Positions 1 to 10,500 of a DNA stretch of 30,044 bases are shown here, piece after piece. The DNA comes from a virus: IMG/VR virus record IMGVR_UViG_3300002933_000040, positions 1 to 30,044 of that record; one strand, written 5' to 3'. Each line of letters starts with the position of its first letter. Position 1 is the stretch's first letter. Position numbers and translations under genes: made by a program. The notes under the pieces are model-generated. The model searched no databases and was not told where the DNA came from. It saw only the letters and a list, made by a program, of their open reading frames with translations.

Positions 1-773
1 AAGTTACCAGTAAATGTACTTGTTCCAGTTGGCGAGCTAATACTTGTAGCAACAATGGCGCCTGCCGTAATGGTACCGGTTGCATTAAGATTATATACGT
101 TGGCTGAGCCATCACCTGTGCGTACTATTAATGTGCTAGGAGTTGCATTAACATCCTGTGTACTTATTCCCCAACTTGGACTAGCAGTTGTACTAAAATT
201 GATACCAGCTTTAATTGTAGCGAACCCACTTAAACTACTAGCAAATGTGTCTTTAGAGAAAATAGCATAGATAGTACCAGAAATTTTAAATTGTATTACA
301 ATATGTGTCCCGGCACTAGTGTCTGATACTAATGCAGGAATAGCACCGGTGTCGCCAGTTGCTGGAGTAGTTGTAGGTCCCACTACTATCCACGCACTAC
401 CTGAGTATACCTTTAATTGACTATTTGTAGTATCAAACCATAAATCTCCGCCCAGGGCACTTAAATCACCAGGAGGGCTACTTGCTGGGCTACTTGTAGC
501 ACCAGTAGAAATTTTCCAACTTGATCCAGACCAAACTTTTAGAATATTATTAGTGGTATCCCACCATAATTGCCCTTTAAGTGGATTTGCTGGACTAGAT
601 GTATTGGCAAAATTCTCTAAGAGATATACAAAATTTTCGTTTAAAAATTGTCCGTACCCAGCGTAATCTCTCCCAATCAGAGTCAAGCTCGAATGGGTAG
701 TATCAACTGTACCATCTGATAGTCCAGCTGGTATTAACGATGTTCCGTTGGTTAAATTAATGGTATACGACAT
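1..773 (-). CDS. Tail fibre paralogue, N-terminal part (C-terminus beyond left edge)
   Basis: An open frame on the minus strand begins with ATG at 773-771 and reads without a stop to the window edge, giving at least 257 residues. It starts MSYTINLTNGTSLIPAG and continues with GRDYAGYGQFLNENFVYLLE, matching the N-termini of the next two genes upstream: a DGT/NGT turn, a short 'YG-x-LNEN-x-V-LLE-x-FA' helix, then a GQLWWDTTN/Trp-rich beta segment that is repeated once (GDLWFDTTNSQLKVYSGSAW). This shared region is probably the attachment domain to the baseplate or to another fibre. The tip domain lies outside the window. An AAAGGAT Shine-Dalgarno sequence is about 6 nt upstream of the ATG, and a late-type ATAAATA box lies at 805-811. 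The fibre role is inferred from paralogy with the collar-bearing neighbour; receptor specificity cannot be judged. Confidence 0.8.
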   Translation of the reverse strand, partial: MSYTINLTNGTSLIPAGLSDGTVDTTHSSLTLIGRDYAGYGQFLNENFVYLLENFANTSSPANPLKGQLWWDTTNNILKVWSGSSWKISTGATSSPASSPPGDLSALGGDLWFDTTNSQLKVYSGSAWIVVGPTTTPATGDTGAIPALVSDTSAGTHIVIQFKISGTIYAIFSKDTFASSLSGFATIKAGINFSTTASPSWGISTQDVNATPSTLIVRTGDGSANVYNLNATGTITAGAIVATSISSPTGTSTFTGN

Positions 774-804
774 GTCTATCCTTTGATTACTCTGTTTATT
801 GTTA

Positions 805-812
805 TATTTATG
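805..812 (-). promoter_or_regulatory. Late-promoter-like box CATAAATA
   Basis: On the minus strand the 59-bp gap between two fibre genes contains CATAAATA, one mismatch from the T4 late promoter core TATAAATA. By T4 spacing, transcription would start near 799, leaving a leader of about 26 nt that includes the AAAGGAT ribosome site. It would allow the last fibre gene to be transcribed separately. AT-rich intergenic DNA can produce this motif by chance. Confidence 0.45.
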
Positions 813-832
813 AGTTTATTATTCATTTATCG

Positions 833-3256
833 TTAGAACATCTTTTGTATGTAACATAGCGCATAATATGGAGGTAATATGCTAAATGGTGTCCCGGACC
901 CCGTTGCTATAGTATTACCCGACAAACTTGCACTTATACTATGACTATGATCACTAGCAGTAGCTAACCCAGTTGTAACACTAAGTCCAGTAGTTGCAAC
1001 ATTTAATGTAAGTCCAGTTGTCGCAGCCCCTAACGTAATACCAGTTGTTGCTGTTTCCGTAGTGCGTGTAGCACCCTGACGTTGGCCTGGATCTCCTACT
1101 AAATCGTTAGCAGCATTGACTGATCCATTGCCGCCTTGGATACCAATATTGTGCCTGTGCCCGGAGTCGGCTACACTATGATTATGTGCAGATTCTGATG
1201 TACTATGGGTATGCCCCGAGTCGGATACTGTTGATGATGCGGTATGCGTATGTCCTCCAGCTAATCCAGTTGTTCCTGTAGCTGTTACTCCTGATAAACT
1301 ATGTATATGCGATGGTAAATTGCCAATGGCTAGTGTCACTGACACATCGCCAGCAGTTTGATTAGGAGGGTATGTTCCGCCTGCGCCAATAATAAATTGT
1401 CCACGTAGATCAGGCGTACTATTTGTTCCATCACACAAATGCCATCCTAGAGGAATATTCGCAACCGATCCTGCCCACATTAATATAACACCTTGTGGGA
1501 TCACGCTTTGTACAAAAGCTGTAGTTGCCACAGCAGTATTACTTGAAGAGTATGGTAATGTCGGTGCGCTGGCTAATGCGCTTACTGTTCCGTTAAACGA
1601 TCCGGTAATGTTACCGCAACTAAAATTAGTTGCTGTGGCTGTTGTAAAACTAGCATTAGTAACCGCAATATTAGCAGAACTAAAATTAGTTGCTTGTGCT
1701 GTTGTTGCTTGTAGTGTAGTCAACCCGTTTACATTGCCGCTCAAAACTAAAATGTTACTTGTTGATAAATTGGTTACTTGTGCGGTAGTTGCACTCAACG
1801 ATAATAACCCAATTGCTTTACCGCCAGTTACTAAAATATTACCACTTGATAAATTAGTTGCCTGTGCTGTTGTGACACCCAGTGTAGTTAGTCCGTTTAC
1901 ATTTCCGCCAGAAACTAAAATATTAGCAGAACTGAAATTAGTTGATTGGGTACATGCAACACCCAATGTAGTTAATCCGTTTACATTGCCGCCAGTTACT
2001 AAAATATTACCACTTGATAAATTAGTTGCCTGTGCTGTTGTGACACCCAGTGTAGTTAGTCCGTTTACATTTCCGCCAGAAACTAAAATATTACCGCTTG
2101 ACAGATTAGTTGCTTGTGCTGTTGTAAATCCTGCATTAACAATTACAGCATTGGCAGAACTAAAATTAGTTGCCTGTGCTGTTGTTGCTTGTAGTGTAGT
2201 CAATCCATTGGCATTTCCGCCAGAAACTAAAATATTAGCAGAACTGAAATTAGTTGCTTGTGCTGTTGTTGCTTGTAATGTAGTTAATCCGGTTACATTG
2301 CCGCTCAAAACTAAAATATTAGCAGAACTAAAATTAGTTGCTTGTGCTGTTGTTGCTTGTAGTGTAGTTAATCCATTGGCATTACCACCAGAAACTAAAA
2401 TATTACCGCTTGACAGATTAGTTGCTTGTGCTGTTGTTGCTTGTAGTGTAGTCAATCCATTGGCATTACCGCCAGAAACTAAAATATTAGCAGAACTGAA
2501 ATTAGTTGCAACACTTGACGTTGAAGTTATATTTCCAGTAACTGGTCCAGTTACCGAGCCAATTAACGTACCCAATAATGTTGTTGCAGAAACTTGAGCA
2601 CCGGTTAAACTACCAATTACATTCCCAGTTAATGTACCAACTACATTACTATTAAAAGTAGGACTAGTAATAGTACTATTCAATGTAATACCAGGATTGA
2701 TTCTTGTAAAACCAGATATGCTCGGACTAGGTCTAAATGAAGCGTCAGAGCTCAATGTAGCCAATATAAATGGACCAAATTGAATTTGTATGATATTATG
2801 CGTTACACCAGTTGTATCTGCATCATTGAGAGTTACTGAAATAGCACCGCTAACCCCTTGCGATTTAGTGTATGTAGGACCAATTAAATTCCAGGTTGTG
2901 CCATCAAATAAACTATATTGATTTGTTACTGTACTAAACCAAGTATTTCCCGGATTCGCAGTCAGCGGTTGAGAATTAGATACTATAATGCCAGAAACCG
3001 GAGTGTACCCTTGATTGGTAAAAACATTTAATGTTTGATTGCTCTTATTAAACCATAACTGGCCTTGTAAATTGGTCCCAGATGGTGCAATATTACCGGC
3101 AAAACTTTCTAATAAGAAAACTAAATTTTCGTTAAGAAATTTTCCATATCCTACATAATTAGGGCCCGGCAATTCGAGACTAGTTGTGCTATCAATTTGA
3201 CCATCATTGATTGTAGTTAAAGGTGTACCGTCGTAATTATTAATTGTATATGGCAT
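833..3256 (-). CDS. Tail fibre with 28-residue repeats and C-terminal tail-collar tip
   Basis: An 807-residue fibre. Residues 1-80 hold the N-terminal domain shared with both neighbouring fibre genes (YVGYGKFLNENLVFLLESFA, then GQLWFNKSN). Residues about 252-543 are eleven tandem units built on N-x-SS-x-N-ILV and GLTTL motifs: nine of 28 residues and two of 20. From about residue 586 comes a phage tail-collar domain (VILMWAG...GWHLCDG, TPDLRGQFIIGAGG), followed by a histidine-rich stretch with many H-x-H pairs (SHIHS, GHTHT, HNHS, HSHS). It ends in ILPPYYALCYIQKM, the usual end of this family. In T4 short and long fibre tips such H-x-H pairs bind iron, so a metal-stabilised trimeric receptor-binding tip is likely. 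No fibre chaperone gene is visible in the window. Confidence 0.85.
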   Translation of the reverse strand: MPYTINNYDGTPLTTINDGQIDSTTSLELPGPNYVGYGKFLNENLVFLLESFAGNIAPSGTNLQGQLWFNKSNQTLNVFTNQGYTPVSGIIVSNSQPLTANPGNTWFSTVTNQYSLFDGTTWNLIGPTYTKSQGVSGAISVTLNDADTTGVTHNIIQIQFGPFILATLSSDASFRPSPSISGFTRINPGITLNSTITSPTFNSNVVGTLTGNVIGSLTGAQVSATTLLGTLIGSVTGPVTGNITSTSSVATNFSSANILVSGGNANGLTTLQATTAQATNLSSGNILVSGGNANGLTTLQATTAQATNFSSANILVLSGNVTGLTTLQATTAQATNFSSANILVSGGNANGLTTLQATTAQATNFSSANAVIVNAGFTTAQATNLSSGNILVSGGNVNGLTTLGVTTAQATNLSSGNILVTGGNVNGLTTLGVACTQSTNFSSANILVSGGNVNGLTTLGVTTAQATNLSSGNILVTGGKAIGLLSLSATTAQVTNLSTSNILVLSGNVNGLTTLQATTAQATNFSSANIAVTNASFTTATATNFSCGNITGSFNGTVSALASAPTLPYSSSNTAVATTAFVQSVIPQGVILMWAGSVANIPLGWHLCDGTNSTPDLRGQFIIGAGGTYPPNQTAGDVSVTLAIGNLPSHIHSLSGVTATGTTGLAGGHTHTASSTVSDSGHTHSTSESAHNHSVADSGHRHNIGIQGGNGSVNAANDLVGDPGQRQGATRTTETATTGITLGAATTGLTLNVATTGLSVTTGLATASDHSHSISASLSGNTIATGSGTPFSILPPYYALCYIQKMF
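1628..2503 (-). repeat. Tandem 84-bp/60-bp coding repeats in fibre shaft
   Basis: Eleven head-to-tail units in frame within the fibre gene. In translation order there are four of 84 bp, one of 60 bp, five of 84 bp and one of 60 bp; together they fill exactly 876 bp. Units alternate between variants (NFSSAN/NLSSGN; SGGNANG, TGGNVNG, LSGNVNG), and some units are almost identical, for example the stretches around 1980-2090 and 1860-1930. The pattern fits repeat expansion and shuffling by recombination. All units are multiples of three, so changes in copy number would preserve the frame. Confidence 0.9.
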
Positions 3257-3292
3257 TGCATGTTCCGTTTATCTTATACTTATCTAAATTCA

Positions 3293-3874
3293 TTATGATA
3301 TTTTCTGTATGTAACTAATTGAATACCCAGTACCCGTTATTGTACGAGATGTTAAATCAGGAGTTCCATATGTGCCATCACATAAATGAAATCCAGAGGG
3401 TATACTTGATGCTTGTGTATTCCATTGTTGGATAGTCCCAATGGCTGGACCAACTAAGTCCCAGCTGGTTCCATTCCATATATTCAATTGTTGAGCAACA
3501 GAGTTATACCACTGATCTCCAACCGTTAATGTATAAGTTGTTGTTGTAGGCGCAGCCATAGAAACAATAGATCCACTAACTAGATTCCAATTGGTTCCAT
3601 CATATACACGTATTTTTTTATTAACAGTATCATACCACAATGTGCCGGTTAATGTACTTAATGCAGATAAACTTTGGGTCGGCGATACTGCACCGGCAAA
3701 ATTCTCTAATAGTCTTACAAAATTATCATTCTGTATTTGTCCATAGCTTGGAAAATTGCGACCAATAAGAGTAATACCAGTACTAGAGTCAATGGTACCA
3801 TCGATTAACGCACCATTAGGCATGTTTGTAGTTGTTAATACAGTTCCATCAGTTTTAGTAATTATATAACTCAT
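3293..3874 (-). CDS. Short tail fibre paralogue with shrunken collar domain
   Basis: A 193-residue protein with the same N-terminal region as the flanking fibres (GRNFPSYGQIQNDNFVRLLE, then GTLWYDTVNKKIRVYDGTNW and a second Trp-rich copy with NSVAQQLNIWNGTSWDLVGP). It then has a very short tip: GTIQQWN...PSGFHLCDGTYGTPDL, running almost directly into YSISYIQKIS. The first half and the last few residues of the collar domain match the 807-residue neighbour, but the histidine-rich middle (roughly 170 residues there) is missing. It could be a minimal fibre, an adaptor for the larger fibres, or a decaying copy; the intact frame and close packing (3 nt from the upstream gene) argue that it is expressed. 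Confidence 0.75.
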   Translation of the reverse strand: MSYIITKTDGTVLTTTNMPNGALIDGTIDSSTGITLIGRNFPSYGQIQNDNFVRLLENFAGAVSPTQSLSALSTLTGTLWYDTVNKKIRVYDGTNWNLVSGSIVSMAAPTTTTYTLTVGDQWYNSVAQQLNIWNGTSWDLVGPAIGTIQQWNTQASSIPSGFHLCDGTYGTPDLTSRTITGTGYSISYIQKIS

Positions 3875-3877
3875 ATA

Positions 3878-4564
3878 TTATCCGTTCGAGCTCAAGTTGG
3901 TTAGTGTTTGGATTCTAACTGTATAATCGATTTGAATTAATCTGTTTAATGATTTTTGCACCGGCATAAACACGACATGGGTCAACAGTAATCCAGTTGA
4001 TGTTAAGCCTACAGTACCATCTGTACTACGTCCGCGTAGTCCCAATTCATCAAATACATATAATCCATTCAAGTCTTGGCTATTATCAAATAATGCTTGT
4101 CCCTGAGGTTCGCCGTAGTCTAATAAACAACTTACTAGAATATCTGTGTAGACTGTGCCGGGAATATGTGTTACAGTCATTTTATTATTAATAGGATTAA
4201 TATTAGCAGCACTAGTATCATCAACAATCTTACTATATGTAGGATTATATAAATTAGAATTTTGTCCCACTGTATTAGTGGGCAAATAGGTAATAATGCC
4301 AGTTGGGTCAACGCTAGTGCCACCATTACCAAATGTCATTTCGTAGATAAAGTTTTCGCCTTTATTAGCAATGCCCCATGCTAATGCTTGACTAAAGTTT
4401 TCATAGTGGATAGCATTAGGTTTATCAATAAACACTTCCTTCGATTCTGGGTCAAAAATCTTAATATGCCCGCGTACATAAATTCCAGATGATTCGTCTG
4501 GTAGTTGTTTTGTGTTTTCCACTGCTGTTTCCTCTAAATTATTTGTGTTATCAATATTTATCAT
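3878..4564 (-). CDS. Tail/baseplate-associated protein of unknown function
   Basis: A 228-residue protein that I do not recognise. It starts with a polar, probably flexible segment (residues 1-27), followed by GIYVRGHIKIFDPESKEVFIDKPNAIHYENFSQALAWGI split across a beta strand and a helix, then a region rich in Asn, Thr and Gly and a hydrophobic C-terminal part with short alternating strands (LLLTHVVFMPVQKS, IDYTVRIQTL). There is no signal peptide or membrane segment. It lies 5 nt after the giant wedge-like protein and 3 nt before the short fibre, so a role joining fibres to the baseplate edge (the place held in T4 by gp8-gp11) is plausible from position only. An ATAAATA string falls inside its first codons and is not counted as a promoter. 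Confidence 0.6.
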   Translation of the reverse strand: MINIDNTNNLEETAVENTKQLPDESSGIYVRGHIKIFDPESKEVFIDKPNAIHYENFSQALAWGIANKGENFIYEMTFGNGGTSVDPTGIITYLPTNTVGQNSNLYNPTYSKIVDDTSAANINPINNKMTVTHIPGTVYTDILVSCLLDYGEPQGQALFDNSQDLNGLYVFDELGLRGRSTDGTVGLTSTGLLLTHVVFMPVQKSLNRLIQIDYTVRIQTLTNLSSNG

Positions 4565-4569
4565 GATGT

Positions 4570-7500
4570 TTATACCGCTCTACTGGCTTTTAAGAATGTT
4601 GCTTGGACTGTAGTACTATTCACTAGTGGTATACCGTTAGTAATTGAACTAATACCCGGGCTATACCAAATATTAGATTGATTTAGTAAATTTCCTGCAG
4701 AAATAGTAACTTGTCCAATATTGCTTACTGTACCGAGTATATACGATTTGGCAAGATATAGACCAGAATCTGTACCATTGATATGAACTGTTCCGACACT
4801 ATTATCAAAGCCGCCTTCATCGTAACTACCATAGTCGCCATTTGTATTTCCTGAATCGTACTGTACAGGAATGCCCTGAATATTACCAGATGTTAGAATA
4901 ACTGGAAGTACGTTGGCATTGTTAACTGTTTGTAATAAAGACATTGTAGAAATAGTATTGGTATTTCCAGTAAATGCAAATGTAACTTGAGAAACAATAT
5001 TAGCAAAATATGCACCGTAAACATTACCAGTAACAACATAACTATTACCAGAATTATATACCAAGCTACCTACAGAAACATTGGTATTGGCTTTCCAATT
5101 GTCAACTGTTTGTACCTGTGAAATTATATCACCGATATTAGCACTAATATTGTTAGTTAAAATTATACCTAAACTTACTACATCAGTTGATGTATATACT
5201 GTGGTTGTTGATATTAGTACATTACTATTCGCAGAGCCCGGGATCAAGTGTCGATCGCTTGCGTCAACTACTTGACTGCCAGCCTGATGAACTGTTTGCG
5301 GACTTGTGCCATCAGTTGCTCTACGTATTTGTGCAAGTGTGTTGATACTAACTTGTTGAACATTAGAAACAATATTAGCAAAATATGTACCATATACATT
5401 ACCGGTTGTTAGATATGTATTTCCACTATTTGTAATTAAAACATTATTAGCAATAATAGTATTTGCTGCCCAAGTTGTTTTTGACTCTAGTGCGTAATTT
5501 CTCCAATATGTAATTCTTTCACCGTTTATGAATACTACACCAGGTACGTTCATTATTGTACTTGGTAATGACATTATTGCGGCATTTGCAACTGATATAG
5601 ATAAATCAGACAAATTTAAGTTTGATGATAGTACTGTTGTATTTGATTTTGCAATTCTATACGAACTATAATAATGATTCATGCCTTCGTATAATCTAAA
5701 CCCTAAGCGATCCGTATCAATTACTGTTAGATTTAAATTATCATACATACGACCAGGAATTAATTCTTCTGGTGCATAACTTTCAAATATATCTACATAC
5801 TGGCCACCATCAATAAAAATGTCGTTAGGACTAATACCTAAACTATCAGTATATCGACTTTGAATTATAGAATCATATATATTTCCGGTGAATGTATTAC
5901 CATCTACTAGTACCCCAGGATATTCTAATCCTCGTTGAGTTAACCGTAAATCAATGTTACCATTGAACGCAACAATGCGATCGTTAGCATTATTAAAATT
6001 AGATGATATTTGAACAACATTGGCTGTAGGGAAATTAACTGTATTATTCGATGTAAACCCTGTAATAATATATGCGTTTGCTAACTGATAGAAATTGTTA
6101 TTTAACGATAAAATAGTATTAGCTGGTATTACATTGCCAAGATTGGCGTTGGCAGTAATTGTATTCCATGCAACAAAGGTATTTGGATTAGTATAATTGA
6201 TCCGATCAAACGTAATTGTTGTATTAATACTTCTAACAACATTATGTCCTTGATTATTATTATCAAATACATTACGTAGCACAGGATACGCAACTGCTCC
6301 GGTGCCAGTACCATTAATAGTAATGGTTGGTGTTGAAGTATAATTTTTACCAGGATTGGTAATTATAATACTAGCAATGCCGCCGGATCCATTTAGAGTG
6401 GCATATCCTGCAGCCCCTGTTCCGCCACCGCCTTTAAATACAATTTGTGGAGCGATTAAATATCCTGTACCGGCTGCCTCAATGATAGCATTAACTACTT
6501 TATATTTATAATTACTATCCCATTGAGTATATACACCGCTTGATAATAAACTATTATCATATGATCGGTCTCCATTGGGACTACGATAAATTTGTAAATT
6601 TGCATCCCAGTACGGTGGTAAATCAAAGTCGGCTATGTCTCCGCTGAATTGATCGTTACCCTGATAGTTAACAATAAACTCACGTACTGTTGTTCTATAA
6701 GGTTTAACCTCATTGATATAATCTAAATAATAACTTTGGTTATCGGCAATGTAACTTGGGAATTGAGTTAGCGATCTGATATATTGTGTTGCACTTAAGA
6801 AACTAGTCTTAAATACCCACTCAATATTTTTTTGTTCTGATAACGCATATTTAACCATAGTGAAGAATATCTGGTTGAAATCTATTCGCAGGTCATCTAT
6901 AAAAATATCTGTTTGCATAGCTGTTGCAATTTGGCGAAGTTCAATTGGCGGTATTGTGTCAGTAGAGATTTGTAATGTACCATTTTGTAAACCGATCAAA
7001 TTTTGATTCAGATTACTATCAATGAAGTACACTTCAAATTGATTGTTACCGTTGTTTAAAACTTTAATATAAGTGTTTGCTACCAGTGATAGTTTGCCAA
7101 ATTCTAAACGGTTAGCAACTGTTATGTTTGGCGCTACAGTATGATCGTATCCTGTTACATACCAATCAGTTGGTGTCCAATATAAGTTAGTTTTGTATGA
7201 TTGCACACGAGATACTACCCAGGTTGTCCCATTCCAGGTGTAAATAGACCACTTACCCGATTGTGTTATATCCGAGGTAACTAAAATATTATACCCAATA
7301 GATATCAATGCTGTGTCAATATAGCTCAATTCTGTACGAGTAGCAACTACCTTATTATATGTTCCGGTGTCAATTGTTGGTGCCAATTCTTGACTATTCA
7401 ATGTAGTTAAAATCTTACGTTCAATTACCGGGTAAGTTAATAACTTATTATTGACGATTGTTAAGTAGTTTATTAACGCTGTGTCGCGGTAAATGAACAT

Positions 7501-10500
7501 ACTTTGTCTTGGACGAATATTTATACCATATGCTTGGGCAGGAGTTAATGCAGTATCTGGTACAGGATTACCTGCAGAATCTTGACCTACTAGGCTATCA
7601 ATTAACTTACGTTCAATAATCGATGGTAGTTGACTTTGTGCATTGCCTTCTTGTACTAAAGAATATTCACTATGTATTAATCCGGCATTGTTACTACGAT
7701 TACCGAGATGTATAACACTATTTTTTCCAGTTAATGCAGAATTAACATTAAATAATGCCACTGTATCATTGCGTAATACCATTGCATATGGTGTACCTTG
7801 TGATTGTGGATTTGCTATTGCAGATGCAATGCTATACGCACTATTCACTTTACCTGCTGCTGTATTAATAGTAGTTTTATTCGATACCCAGAAATAATAT
7901 TTGGTATTTACTGCGCCAGTAATCCCAACAGAACCACTTGTAGAATATGCGCTGTCATCCATATATAATGGAACGCCGGCGCCGCCATTGGCAATGTATT
8001 CACTTGGTAATACCGGGCTTTCAACCCATTCATATACCGCAATGCGGCTACCAGGGAAAGTTTGCCCCCAATGATTTAATCTATAAATCAATGCATCCTG
8101 TTCGTAATTGATATAACGAACAGCACTTAGATCCCACCATATTTTACCAACTTGCTGAGTGGCCCAATGATAGTCAGCACGAATAGTTAAATTTGGTTGT
8201 ATCGCAAGGTTACCATTGTTGTATAATGCAGGATCCTGTGTTAATTGATAATCGATATCAGATCCCACAGTATTCAATACCTTGCCTTTAGCAGGATCAA
8301 TATAATCCAACGTTGCCAAGATAACATTATTAGATTTGTTATAGATGAAAGTGCGATTAATGCTTGTAATATCAACACTAGGACTTTGCTGTCTTGTACG
8401 TACCCACGCAGATCCATTGTATGTATATACCGCCCACCCAGTTGCACCACTGGCTGTATCATTATTAACCCATTGACGATCGTTAACTATCCATCCACCT
8501 ATAGGAGTGCTTGCGCCAATCTGTGTATTATTTTGAACTACTTGTGTGCTTAGACCATACACCGTTCCAAGTCCAGTTAAACTGCCACCTGCTTGCACTA
8601 ATGGTGCAGTGGTAGCAACATTTATGCTTACACTGGTTGTGTTAAGAACCGATTGCACTTGATATAATCCATCGTAGTTGTTATTAAAATTTTGTAATAT
8701 AAAATAACTACCAGCAATAAAGCTATGTGGTGTATTAAATGATAATTGTGCAGTAGTACCTAATGTATATGTTAATGTTGTTGCTGTTACTCCTGTATTA
8801 TTAACTCTATATACGTTCCACCCTGGGGTAAAATCCTTAGCTACCCAAATTTTTGTATTTGCTGTTAACACCGGAACTACATTAACTGTAGTAATTTTAC
8901 TAATATCAAAAATTTGATAATCAACATCTGCTAAATTTACATATCCACAAGTGGGTAGGTCGGCCGGATAGTTTGTAGTGATTCTATTATTATATAAACT
9001 AGTATTAGTGCTTGCAATATTACTACTGTTATATACGTCAGAATTACTTACTAAATTACCATCAAAATGCGAAGAAGCATTGCCATTTAAATTAACAATA
9101 ATATTTCCAGTAGTATGTATTGTGTTTGAAGTAAATGCTACAGGGTTAGTTGTAAATATACTTTGATCTAGAACAAATTCAGTGTACTGGTTGGTATTAA
9201 GTGCGCCGTATCGACCAGATTCAAATGCCCATTCTTCGTATACACCAACTGTACTGTTAATAGCATCAAAGGTGGCCTTAGTTAATGAAGTGATTGCATT
9301 TTGCGTGCCTTTTTGATGTATGTATCCTTGATAGAACTTTGTCTGAGTAGGGACGCTCATTCCTAAGTTACTTAAAAATGGTCTTTCTCTAAACCCAATT
9401 AATCCAGCACTAAATGTTTGGAAAGTTTCATCTTGCGGAGGAATATCAATGTTATAGATATTTTCAAATATTTGAGCATTATGGCCAAAACTAGGCAATA
9501 AGCCTGTTTGCAAATCCGATAAGGAAATCAATTTCCAATCGCCGGGATTAAATGTTTGTCTGGCAATAATATTGTTAGGTGCAGTATAGTAAGAATTATT
9601 AAAGGTAATAATATCACCTTGTTTATAATCAACACCAGGTTGCCACGTTGAGATTACAGGATCGCTGTAGATATATCCAGTGGCACTTAATGCGCCGTCC
9701 CATAATCCTGTTTTTGCGCCAGTTACTTTTAATCGATACTGACGTGTACCTTGCTCGGGAATGTAAATAATATCTCCAAAAGTATCAACGTTATCAAAGA
9801 TTAATGTACTTTCAAATTGCACTAAATCTAATTTTGCAAATGCTATTGTGCTGAGTCCATTGACTGTGGTAACTTGAAATCGATTTCCACTAGCAGAATC
9901 AACTCTAAGAACATTAAAATTATTATTTGAAATTGGATTAAAGTTTGTATCTACCAGTCTGCTACCGTTTGGTAGGTTTGTAATGGCATCAATTATTGTA
10001 CCTTTTGTTATAACATCTAGAGTATCTTTGATTGGATTTAATACTATCAGTACTCCTGCATTAAATCCTTGTTGTGCCCAGAATAAAAATTCAGTAATGC
10101 TTAATGTCCAATCACGAGTCTTCTGTAAATCTGAATCAAGTTGATTAAATAAAAATCCTTGGCTAATTAGATAACGTTGATAGCTTACTAAAAAGTCAGC
10201 AACTTGTTGAACACTAGTAAACGTAGTACCATATGGTACTACTGTAGTCTCTTGGCTACTAGTTTTATATAAGTTTACTGTTATATTGTTTACTACCAGC
10301 GGTGTTGTATTATTATTAGCAATACTTGGTAGAATAGTAAAATACGGATGAGTAGTGTCATATCCAGCAACTGAGTATCCCGATTCTACTTTTGTTACAA
10401 TAACGGCACTATATGATATAGTCTTAGTCGGAACAGATTTATTCAGGTATACTGAATAATTTCCATCAGGAATAATAACAGACGCATTTGTGCTCCCCGG

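Noticed and set aside
1628-2503. Regular repeats that could suggest a CRISPR array
   Set aside because: The units are in-frame coding repeats with no unique spacers of constant length and no cas genes nearby.
1608-2597. A 329-residue plus-strand open frame opposite the fibre repeats
   Set aside because: It is the antisense shadow of repeat units whose lengths are multiples of three, so one stop-free unit gives a long open frame. Its product is a repetitive Val/Leu/Ala string with no domain.
4555-4561. ATAAATA on the minus strand near a gene start
   Set aside because: It lies inside codons 2-4 of the 228-residue gene, downstream of the start, so it cannot serve that gene and is probably due to the ATG-ATA-AAT-ATT codons.
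7643-9166. Several 60-100-residue plus-strand frames opposite the giant gene
   Set aside because: They lack ribosome sites and domain features and lie wholly inside a continuous 10.5-kb coding frame on the other strand.
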